DNA from: JALORV01 sp963775635
Lineage (GTDB): Bacteria; Pseudomonadota; Gammaproteobacteria; Burkholderiales; Burkholderiaceae_F
Assembly: GCA_963775635.1 (NCBI GenBank)
Contig: CAVZJO010000015.1
Coordinates: 1 to 64,000, forward strand
Reading direction: 5' to 3'
DNA length: 64,000 bases
Shown here: positions 24,337 to 31,918 of the stretch, in pieces
Numbering within the stretch: position 1 is the first letter of the stretch
Layout: the number at the start of each line of letters is the position of its first letter
The notes under the pieces: model-generated
Told to the model about the DNA's origin: nothing
Databases searched by the model: none
The model's input: the letters and a program-made list of their open reading frames with translations, nothing else
Program-made: the position numbers and the translations under genes

Positions 24337-25323
24337 CTACTCGATCGTGACCTTCTCGTCCTGGACGAGCTTGGCGTACTTCGCGGTGTCTTCCTTGATC
24401 TGCTGCGCCATTTGTGCGCCCGTGTTACCGACGGGTTCGGCGCCGATCTCTTCGAGACGCTTGCGAAACTCCGGCGTGTTGATGATCTTGACAACGTCGG
24501 CGTTGAGCTTCGCTACGATCTCCTTCGGCGTCGTCGCGGGCGCCAGCAGCCCGAACCACGTGCCCATGTTGAAGCCCTTAACGCCGGACTCGTCGAGCGT
24601 CGGCACGTTGGGCAGTGCGGCCGATCGCTTGTTCGTTGTCACCGCTAGGGCCTTGAGCTTGCCAGCCTTGATGTGAGGGAGCACGGGCGTAATGGTGTCG
24701 AAGGACATCGATACCTGGCCGCCGAGCAGGTCGTTGATCAGCGGACCGCTACCCTTGTACGGCACGTGCAACAGTTGTGCGCCCGTCTGCCTCGAGAATT
24801 GCGCGCCGATCAGGTGCTGCAGCGTGCCCGCGCCGTTGGACCCGTACGCCAACTTGCCCGGATTCGCCTTGTCCAGTGCAATCAATTCCTGCACGTTCTT
24901 TGCCGGCACGCTTGGATTGATCACGAGCACGTTGGGCACCAGAGCGACAGTCGTGATCGGCACGAAGTCCTTGGCGAAGTCGTAGGGGAGCTTCTTGTAG
25001 ACGCTTGTCGCGATCGTGTGATGTACCGCGCCCATCAGCAGCGTGTAACCGTCGGGCTTCGACTTGGCGACCTGGGTCGCCCCCAGCGTCGCGCCAGCGC
25101 CCGGCTTGTTTTCGACGATGACCGGTTGTCCCAGCGCCTTTGCAAGTTCCACGCCCACGGCCCGCGCCAGGACGTCGGTCGTGCCGCCCGGCGGAAATGG
25201 AACGACCACGGTGATCGGCTTGCTCGGCCACGATTGCGCCATCGCGCTACCGGCCAATCCTGCGAGGAGGGCCATCGCAAGTTGAGCGATGCGGATGCTG
25301 TTGAATGATGTACCTGTAACCAT
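24337..25323 (-). CDS. Bug-type (tripartite tricarboxylate transporter) solute-binding protein
   Basis: A 328-residue periplasmic binding protein. The signal peptide is residues 1-29 (LAMALLAGLAGSAMAQS). The mature start WPSKPITVVVPFPPGGTTDV and VIVENKPGAGATLGA are hallmarks of Bug proteins, which bind carboxylic acids between two lobes. The start is set at 25323, with AGGAG nine bases upstream. No TctA or TctB membrane subunits are nearby, so this is an orphan receptor. It sits where the carrier TtuB is found in the Agrobacterium tartrate operon, so a tartrate- or malate-like ligand is a reasonable inference. Confidence 0.88.
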   Translation of the reverse strand: MVTGTSFNSIRIAQLAMALLAGLAGSAMAQSWPSKPITVVVPFPPGGTTDVLARAVGVELAKALGQPVIVENKPGAGATLGATQVAKSKPDGYTLLMGAVHHTIATSVYKKLPYDFAKDFVPITTVALVPNVLVINPSVPAKNVQELIALDKANPGKLAYGSNGAGTLQHLIGAQFSRQTGAQLLHVPYKGSGPLINDLLGGQVSMSFDTITPVLPHIKAGKLKALAVTTNKRSAALPNVPTLDESGVKGFNMGTWFGLLAPATTPKEIVAKLNADVVKIINTPEFRKRLEEIGAEPVGNTGAQMAQQIKEDTAKYAKLVQDEKVTIE

Positions 25324-25399
25324 AAGAGGTGTCTCCTGTGTTCGATTGAAGGTCGAGTGGCGCTGCGCGCAGTGCCTCACTCGTGTATGTCGCAGCGAC

Positions 25400-26470
25400 T
25401 CAGCGGACGTCGACGAGTTCGCAGACGGCACGGGTCACGTCCGCGGTCGTCGCCGTACCGCCGAGGTCACGCGTGTGCTTGTTGGTATCGGCCGTTACTG
25501 TCTCGATCGCCTGCATCACGCGCTTGGCTGCAGCCGATTCACCCAGATGTTCGAGCAGCATCACGACCGACCAGAACGTGCCGATCGGGTTGGCCAGGCC
25601 TTTGCCCATAATGTCGAAGGCCGAGCCGTGGATCGGCTCGAACATCGACGGAAACCGATGCTCGGGATCGATGTTGCCGGTGGGTGCGATGCCGAGGCTG
25701 CCGGCCAGCGCCGCCGCGAGGTCGCTCAGGATGTCCGCGTGCAGATTGGTCGCGACGATCGTGTCCAGCGTCGCCGGCTTGTTGACCATGCGCGCCGTCA
25801 TCGCGTCGACCAGCTCCTTGTCCCACTTGACGTCGGGGAACCCGTCAGCCACTTCGTTGGCGATCTGGTCCCACATCACCATTGCGTGACGCTGAGCGTT
25901 GCTCTTCGTGACCACAGTGAGTTGCTTGCGCGGACGCGACTGCGCCAGCTTGAATGCGAAGCGCAGGATTCGTTCGACTCCGGCGCGCGTCATGATCGAC
26001 ACGTCGGTCGCCGCTTCGATCGGATGCCCCTGGTGAACGCGGCCACCGACACCCGAATACTCACCTTCCGAGTTTTCGCGCACGATGACCCAGTTCAGAT
26101 CCTCGGGCTTGCACCGCTTCAGCGGGGCATCGATGCCGGGCAGAATGCGCGTCGGGCGCACGTTGGCGTACTGATCGAAGCCCTGGCAGATCTTCAGCCG
26201 CAGTCCCCAAAGCGTGATGTGGTCTGGGATATCCGGATCGCCGGCGGACCCGAACAGGATGGCGTCCTTGTCGCGCAGTGCGTCTAGACCGTCCTCCGGC
26301 ATCATCACCCCGTGCTTGCGGTAGTAGTCGCCGCCCCAGTCGAAGTCCTCGAACTCGAAGCGGAATGAACTGCTCGATGTCGCGAGCGCTTCGAGTACAC
26401 GCTGTCCTGCGGGAACGACTTCCTTGCCGATGCCGTCGCCGGGGACGGTTGCAATGCGATAGGTCTTCAC
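25400..26470 (-). CDS. ttuC: Tartrate dehydrogenase / D-malate dehydrogenase (TtuC/DmlA type)
   Basis: A 356-residue member of the isopropylmalate/isocitrate dehydrogenase family. YRIATVPGDGIGKEVVPAG is the N-terminal block of tartrate and D-malate dehydrogenases; VRENSEGEYSGVGGR, TKSNAQRHAMVMWD and FEPIHGSAFDIMGKG are the substrate- and NAD-binding blocks. These enzymes oxidise tartrate, D-malate or related acids, some with loss of CO2. GTG at 26470 has AGGAG seven bases upstream. Between LysR and the Bug gene in the ttu-like set. A second family member lies at 43.1 kb, clearly diverged. Confidence 0.88.
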   Translation of the reverse strand: MKTYRIATVPGDGIGKEVVPAGQRVLEALATSSSSFRFEFEDFDWGGDYYRKHGVMMPEDGLDALRDKDAILFGSAGDPDIPDHITLWGLRLKICQGFDQYANVRPTRILPGIDAPLKRCKPEDLNWVIVRENSEGEYSGVGGRVHQGHPIEAATDVSIMTRAGVERILRFAFKLAQSRPRKQLTVVTKSNAQRHAMVMWDQIANEVADGFPDVKWDKELVDAMTARMVNKPATLDTIVATNLHADILSDLAAALAGSLGIAPTGNIDPEHRFPSMFEPIHGSAFDIMGKGLANPIGTFWSVVMLLEHLGESAAAKRVMQAIETVTADTNKHTRDLGGTATTADVTRAVCELVDVR

Positions 26471-26605
26471 TGTGTCTCCTCGGTGGTTCTGACCGGCGCC
26501 ACTGTAGGTGCTCACCGACAGCCCCGACCGGGGTCAGAGTGAATCCATCGTTAACCTGAATTCAACAATCGATCGCCGAGCAGCCGAAAGTGGCCGGCGC
26601 CGGCC

Positions 26606-27544
26606 CTATTTCCGGCTGCTCTCGCCCGGCCGCGTCCCTGCGTGCGCGAAGGCCTGCGCGAGGAAGTCGACAAAGACCCGAACGCGCGCCGAAGCCTGGT
26701 GACGCTGCGGGTACACGGCGTTGATGTCGGCATCGGGCGTGTAGTAGTGCGGCAGTACCTGAACCAGTCGGCCGCTGCGCAGATAACGCTCGATATCCCA
26801 CTCGGCGCGCATCAGGATTCCATGGCCGTCCAGCGCCCAGTTGACCGCGACCTCGCCATCGTTGGTCGTGAGATTGCCGCGGATCTTCACTGCCTCGGAA
26901 TTCATACGGTCGCGACTGCTCGACAGCCGCCACACGCCGTAGGCCTCCTGGCCCTGGCGCAGGCCGATGCAGTTGTGTCGCATCAGGTCGCGCGGCACTT
27001 TCGGCGTTCCGTGCTTCGCAAGATAAGCGGGCGAAGCGCAAAGCCGCCGCCGATTTGTCGCGACACGGCGCGCGATTACCCGAGCATCCGGAGGCGTACC
27101 GAAGCGAATGCAGACATCGAACGAGTCTTCAGCCAGCGGCGGCGGATCAACCGACAGCTGCAACTGGACGTCCACCTGCGGATACTTGCGCACGAACCGC
27201 GAGATCAACGGCGCTACGTGGTTGCGGCCGAATCCCAGTGTGGCGTTCACGCGCAGCAGACCCTTGGGCGTCTCCTTGGTGGTCCCGAGCACCTCTTCCA
27301 TCTCGTCGATTTCGCCGAGGATGCGGCGGGCGTGCACCAGATAAAGTTCGCCCTCGGGAGTCAGGCTCATGCGTCGAGTGGTCCGCTGCACGAGGGGAAC
27401 ACCGAGACGCGCCTCGATCTGGGCCAGGTGCTTGCTCACGGCAGGGGTGGTGACGCCCATCTCCCTCGCCGCGGCACTCAGGCTGCCCGTCGCAGCCAAC
27501 GTGGAAAAGAACCCGAGATCCGGAGGCTGGATCGCGCGCGCCAT
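26606..27544 (-). CDS. LysR-family regulator (TtuA/DmlR-like)
   Basis: A 312-residue LysR protein. The N-terminal winged helix (FSTLAATGSLSAAAREMGVT, then AVSKHLAQIEARLGVPLVQR) binds DNA; residues 90-300 form the periplasmic-binding-like effector domain. It lies directly upstream of the tartrate/malate dehydrogenase on the same strand and 136 bases from it, so control of that gene and its followers is likely. In E. coli DmlR and in the Agrobacterium ttu region, a LysR protein next to the dehydrogenase gene has this job. The ligand is inferred only. Confidence 0.88.
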   Translation of the reverse strand: MARAIQPPDLGFFSTLAATGSLSAAAREMGVTTPAVSKHLAQIEARLGVPLVQRTTRRMSLTPEGELYLVHARRILGEIDEMEEVLGTTKETPKGLLRVNATLGFGRNHVAPLISRFVRKYPQVDVQLQLSVDPPPLAEDSFDVCIRFGTPPDARVIARRVATNRRRLCASPAYLAKHGTPKVPRDLMRHNCIGLRQGQEAYGVWRLSSSRDRMNSEAVKIRGNLTTNDGEVAVNWALDGHGILMRAEWDIERYLRSGRLVQVLPHYYTPDADINAVYPQRHQASARVRVFVDFLAQAFAHAGTRPGESSRK

Positions 27545-27596
27545 GCTGATGGTCCCGAGATTGAGCCGGCGAGGAGCTCACTGTACGCGGCGCGTT

Positions 27597-28329
27597 CTAC
27601 ATCGCGTGGATCACCCGCCGCAGGAAATCGCGCGTCCGTTCGTTCTTCGGATTCTTCAGGATCTCCGCCGGCGCGCCCTGCTCGAGAATGCGGCCCTTGT
27701 CGAGAAAGAGCACGCGATCGGCGACCTCGTTGGCAAATCCCATCTCGTGGGTGACGACCGCCATCGTCATCCCTTCTTCGGCGAGTTGCTGCATCACCGC
27801 GAGTACGTCGCCGACCAGCTCCGGGTCGAGCGCGCTGGTCGGCTCGTCGAACAGGATCGACCTTCGGTTTCATCGCCAGCGAGCGGGCGATCGCCACTCG
27901 CTGCTGCTGGCCGCCGGATAGCTGCGCCGGGTACGCGTCGAGCTTGTCGCCAAGGCCCACCTTCTGCAGCAGCGCGGTGGCTTCGCTACGCGCCTGATCG
28001 GTCGGAACCTGCTTCACGTACACCGGCCCTTCCATCACGTTCTGCAGCGCCGTGCGGTGCGGGAACAGGTTGAAGCGCTGGAACACCATGCCGACCTGCG
28101 TGCGCAGCTCGTGAATGCGGTGATCGTCCTTGCGGATCACACGGTCCTCGATCGCCAACTCGCCGGAGTCGTACGACTCGAGACCGTTCATGCAGCGAAG
28201 GAGCGTCGACTTGCCGGAACCGGACGCGCCGATGATGCAGACGACTTCGCCCTTGGCGATGTCGAGGCTGACGTCGTCGAGCACGCGGTTGGTGCCAAAG
28301 GATTTGGACAGGTTGCGCACCGTGATCAT
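27597..28329 (-). CDS. Polar amino-acid ABC transporter ATPase, GlnQ type (frameshifted)
   Basis: ATPase of an amino-acid importer. Walker A is GASGSGKST at residues 34-42 and the signature LSGGQ at 137-141. After SLAMKPK (about residue 156) the frame breaks near 27860: the expected ILFDEPTSALDPE (Walker B) appears in the next frame and continues through VVTHEMGFANEVADRV to a normal end at 27597. One extra base between AAG and ATC explains it. As written the protein would lose Walker B. ATG at 28329 overlaps the permease stop (ATGA), typical of such operons. Either an assembly error or recent inactivation. Confidence 0.83.
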
Positions 28330-28985
28330 TTGCGGCCGAACTTCTTTTCGAGCCGGTACGCCAGGTAAGTCAGCGGCAGGCTCATCGTCAGATACAGCAG
28401 CGCCACCAGCGTGAACACCGTCATGTTCTTGAAGGTGGAAGCCGCGATCAGCTGGCCCTGCCGCGTCAGCTCGGCCACGGTGATCGTCGAGGCGATCGAC
28501 GAGTCCTTCAGCATCATGATCATCGTGTTGCCGTAGGGCGGCAGCGTGATGCGAATCGCCTGCGGCATGATCACCCGCCGCAGCACCAGCCAGTAGCGCA
28601 TGCCGATCGACTGCGCGGCCTCGATCTGGCCGTGGTCGATCGCCTCGATCCCCGCGCGGAAGTTCTCCGCCTGGTAGGCGGAGTAGGCGACGCCGAGCCC
28701 GATCGCGCCAGCCTGGAACGCGTTGACTGTGATGCCGATTTCCGGGAACACGAAGTAGATGTAGAACAGCTGCACGATGATCGGGATGCCGCGGATGATC
28801 GTGATGAACGTCGTCGCCGGCGCGCGCAGCAGCGCATACGGCGACAGGCGCATCAGCGCCAGCAGGAAGCCGATGACCGTCGACAGCACCAGCGCGACGA
28901 ACGTCAGCTGGATCGTCGTCAGGCAACCCTGCAGCAGGATCGGCAGGAACTCGCGCGCGTCGCGAAGAAAGGCGTCGGAGAGCAG
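28326..28985 (-). CDS. Polar amino-acid ABC transporter permease, HisM/GlnP type
   Basis: About 220 residues with the expected five membrane helices. The N-terminal QGCLTTIQLTFVALVLSTVI segment and the ATPase-contact loop (the EAA-like EAAQSIGMRYWLVLRRVIMP) match the His/Glu/Gln/Arg/opine permease family. The start is uncertain: the coding pattern runs upstream of the first usual start codon (GTG 28889). CTG at 28985, with AGGAGG seven bases before it, gives the expected N-terminus, so a CTG start or a start-codon mutation is inferred. A single permease gene suggests a homodimer. Confidence 0.75.
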   Translation of the reverse strand: MLSDAFLRDAREFLPILLQGCLTTIQLTFVALVLSTVIGFLLALMRLSPYALLRAPATTFITIIRGIPIIVQLFYIYFVFPEIGITVNAFQAGAIGLGVAYSAYQAENFRAGIEAIDHGQIEAAQSIGMRYWLVLRRVIMPQAIRITLPPYGNTMIMMLKDSSIASTITVAELTRQGQLIAASTFKNMTVFTLVALLYLTMSLPLTYLAYRLEKKFGRK

Positions 28986-29085
28986 CGGTAATCCTCCTGT
29001 CAGCGGCGCAAATCTCGCGGCGTCGGAAGAAAACGGCGGCGCACCGCGCGCCGCCGTGACCCGGAAGCTGCAACTCAGGCGGCGA

Positions 29086-29853
29086 CTACTTCAGGTTCCA
29101 CTTCTTCAGGATCTCGTCGAGCTGGCCGCTTTGCTTGACCTTGGCCAGCCCGGCGTTGATCTTCGCCTGCAGCTCCTTGTCGCTCTTGCGCGTGCCGAGT
29201 CCGACGAAGCCGGCCATCTTCGGCTCGTAGCTCTCGGCGAATTTGACGCCGGCGTCCTTGCGCTGCGAAAGCTGGTAGCGAATGATCGGCGCATCGCCAA
29301 AGCCGCCCTTGATCCGGCCCAGGCCGACGTCGCGGATGATGTCGGCGATCGAGTCGTAGGTCTTGATCTCGGCGAACTCGCCGTTTTTCTTCAGGAAGTC
29401 GACGTAGACGGTGCCGACCTGCACGCCGACCACCTCGCCCTTCAGGTCGGCCAGCGACTTGTAGGTCTTGTTGTCGTCGGCCTTGACCATCAGGCCTTCG
29501 GGATACGGAAACACCGGGTCGCTGAAATCGATCACTTCCTGGCGCGCCGGCGTGATCAGCATCGCCGCCGAGATGATGTCGATCTTGTTGCTGGTGAGCG
29601 ATGGGATCAGCGCCGAAAACGGCGTGGCCTCGACCGTGACCTTGAAGCCCTGGCTCTCGCCGATCGCGGTGATCAGGTCGACCATCGCGCCCTGGATCTG
29701 CTGCGTCTTGGTGTCCATGAAGGTGAACGGCACGCCGGTCGGCGTCGAGCCAACCTTGTAGGTCTGCTGCGCCAGCGCAGTGGTGGTCAACGCGAGCGTC
29801 GCCAGCGCTGCGAGCCCGAGCGGCCGCAGCAAGTTGATCAGTCGTTGGTTCAC
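29086..29853 (-). CDS. Amino-acid ABC transporter substrate-binding protein
   Basis: A 255-residue periplasmic protein with a signal peptide (residues 1-28, ending TTTALAQ). The mature part has the family 3 (SBP_bac_3) blocks VGSTPTGVPFTFMD, GAMVDLITAIGESQGFKV and DIISAAMLITPARQEVIDFS, which form the amino-acid pocket. It feeds the permease and ATPase genes that follow on the same strand. The ligand is probably a polar or acidic amino acid or a related amine, judged from the family only. Confidence 0.88.
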   Translation of the reverse strand: MNQRLINLLRPLGLAALATLALTTTALAQQTYKVGSTPTGVPFTFMDTKTQQIQGAMVDLITAIGESQGFKVTVEATPFSALIPSLTSNKIDIISAAMLITPARQEVIDFSDPVFPYPEGLMVKADDNKTYKSLADLKGEVVGVQVGTVYVDFLKKNGEFAEIKTYDSIADIIRDVGLGRIKGGFGDAPIIRYQLSQRKDAGVKFAESYEPKMAGFVGLGTRKSDKELQAKINAGLAKVKQSGQLDEILKKWNLK

Positions 29854-29890
29854 GGTACGTCTCCTCTTGGATTTGTCGCTTCACTGAAAA

Positions 29891-31207
29891 TCAGGCCGGT
29901 AGGCCCAGGGCTTCCCTAAGTCGGAACCACATGATCGCGGCACCCACGCCAGGCTTGCGCAGCGACCAGAACGGTACACGCCGCAACGGCTTGACTGGAA
30001 ATTCGAGCGCGGGATCGCTGCGGGCCAGGGTCCCGCCGAGCACGCGGTTGGCCAGCACCTGGCCCATTACGGTCGCCATCGCCACGCCGCGGCCGGAATA
30101 GCCGCTGCCGCTCCATAGTCCCGGCGCCGGCTCGGCGAGGTGCGGCAGCCAGTCGAGCGTCAGCCCGACCTGGCCCCACCAGCGGAACGGCCAGCGCGTT
30201 CCCTTCAACCGCGGGAAGAGTCGCTCCGAAACCACGCGCAACGAATCGAACACGTGCTCCGGTACGTTGCCTTCGACATTGCCGCGGCCGCCCATTACGA
30301 ACCGGCCGTCGGTGTTGACACGGTAGTAGTACACGAGCTTGCGCGTTTCTGACACCGGCAGCGCGCACGGGATGATGGTCTTGCGCAGGTCGGGCGGCAT
30401 CACGTCGGTGGCGATCTGCACGCTGTTCAGTCCCACGTGGTTGCGCTGCAAGTCGGGCCACAGGCCGTTGGAGTACGCATCGGTAGCTAGAACGACCGTG
30501 CGGGCGCGTACGCGCCCCTGCGGGGTGGCGACCAGCCAGCGGTCGCCCTTGCGGCGCAGCGTCTGCGCCGGAGAATCGACGAAGACGCGTGCGCCCTTTG
30601 CGATCGCGACTCGCGCCAGGCCGCGCACGTAGGACAACGGCTGCACGGTGCCGGCGCGGCGATCGATCCACGCGCCGCAATAGAACGGCGTGCCGAGCGC
30701 CGCGGCCGTCTGCGCCTTGTCGAGCAGCTCGACCTTCGCGCCGCACTTCGCCCACGCGTTGGCGCGGCTAGTGATCGCCTTCAGCGCTGCCGCCGAGTGC
30801 GCCGGCTGCAGCCAGCCGCCCGGGCGTGCATCGCAGTCGATCCGATGGCGCTCGATCAACGCGAACGTGCGTTCTGCCGTGCTGCCCGCCAGCTCGATCA
30901 TCCGTTCCGCATCGGCGCGGTCCAGCGCGGCCAGCAACTCGTCCGGATCCTGCTTTAACCCGGGAATCACCTGGCCACCGTTGCGCCCCGAACCTCCGTG
31001 TCCGATGCCACGTGCCTCGAGCACGGCCACATCTGTGCCGTTTTCGGCCAGGGTCAACGCGCAAGAGAGGCCGGTGTAGCCGGCGCCAATGACACAGACT
31101 TCGGCGTCAACGGGATCCGCCAGCGCCGGACACTCTGGCGCCGGCATCGCCGTGGCGGCCCATAACGACGCGTCTTGTTCTGGACCCAAGGCAGCGCGGC
31201 CTGCCAT
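29891..31207 (-). CDS. FAD-dependent amine/D-amino-acid oxidoreductase (DAO family, PuuB-like)
   Basis: A 438-residue flavoprotein. The N-terminus has the dinucleotide fold VCVIGAGYTGLSCALTLAE near residues 37-55, followed by GHGGSGRNGGQV, which is typical of PuuB-like oxidases. The C-terminal GLWSGSGYSGRGVAMATVMG is the second FAD-contact block. Relatives oxidise gamma-glutamylputrescine or similar amines; some act on other amino compounds. GGAGG precedes the ATG at 31207. It is first in a four-gene set with an amino-acid importer, so it probably oxidises the imported compound. Confidence 0.83.
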   Translation of the reverse strand: MAGRAALGPEQDASLWAATAMPAPECPALADPVDAEVCVIGAGYTGLSCALTLAENGTDVAVLEARGIGHGGSGRNGGQVIPGLKQDPDELLAALDRADAERMIELAGSTAERTFALIERHRIDCDARPGGWLQPAHSAAALKAITSRANAWAKCGAKVELLDKAQTAAALGTPFYCGAWIDRRAGTVQPLSYVRGLARVAIAKGARVFVDSPAQTLRRKGDRWLVATPQGRVRARTVVLATDAYSNGLWPDLQRNHVGLNSVQIATDVMPPDLRKTIIPCALPVSETRKLVYYYRVNTDGRFVMGGRGNVEGNVPEHVFDSLRVVSERLFPRLKGTRWPFRWWGQVGLTLDWLPHLAEPAPGLWSGSGYSGRGVAMATVMGQVLANRVLGGTLARSDPALEFPVKPLRRVPFWSLRKPGVGAAIMWFRLREALGLPA

Positions 31208-31918
31208 CCAATCCTCCGTTCGTTTTTGTCAATTATCGAGGGCGGAAAATGCATTCGTTGCGCGGTCCCGGGGCCATGAGGCGCGCTACACATTGGCCTG
31301 GAGGCCCACCCCTACTGATCAGTCGCGCACATCGTCACAGTTGTCGCTTTCGCAACAAACGGGCGAAATCAATGGGACGACGCGAACCTAATCACAACCC
31401 ACTTTTTGCTTCTCAGTCGCAGTTGCGCAAAACATTTGCCAAGTGCAGAGCTCGATCGCAGAGCTCATGCATGCACCAAAGGGGCAGTTCAAAAAAGCCC
31501 CGAAGGTCGGCTATCGATTTTTAGCGGCCGCAAGCGGATTCTGAAAGCGGGCATCGCTTTCACCCAAAAACCGGGCATCGTCGGCTTCGTTCCGGCGTGC
31601 GGGATCGAGGGGAACAAACTTTGCGTCCTCGCGCCTGACGACAACCATCTGGTCCTCGGCCGCAGCGACGCCGGTCAAAAGCCGCCGCGAAACAATTAAT
31701 CCCCTTCATCACAGTCCGACACGACTGGATCTTCAAGCCAAACTTACGCGTTGGCGGGCCTCCTTTAATGGGGCAGGGTTGGGGCGGCATCCCATCTGTG
31801 CGCGATCGGACGTTAGCGGCTTCACGGTCTCCGCCACAATTTTGCACAAGAGTTGCGGAGGCGAGGGATTATGAGTACCCGGCGCTTCGAAAAATAAGGC
31901 GAGATTCGCGGCGATCCC
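31208..31918 (-). other. Gene-poor stretch with a possible gene-tail remnant (31511-31690)
   Basis: No complete gene is supported in these 711 bases. On the minus strand 31511-31690 is an open stretch of about 60 codons that has protein-like character (VVVRREDAKFVPLDPARRNE then ARFLGESDARFQNPLAAAKN, stop). Two TGA codons lie just upstream of it and no good start codon. I cannot name its family. It may be the end of a lost gene. The rest, including the 230 bases before the regulator at 31919, shows nothing definite. Confidence 0.3.

Noticed and set aside
31314..31325. Palindrome ACTGATCAGT
   Set aside because: Short, alone and far from a start codon; expected by chance in 64 kb.
31249..31699. 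Two short plus-strand frames before the STAND regulator
   Set aside because: No start site, no family, and composition unlike the neighbouring genes.
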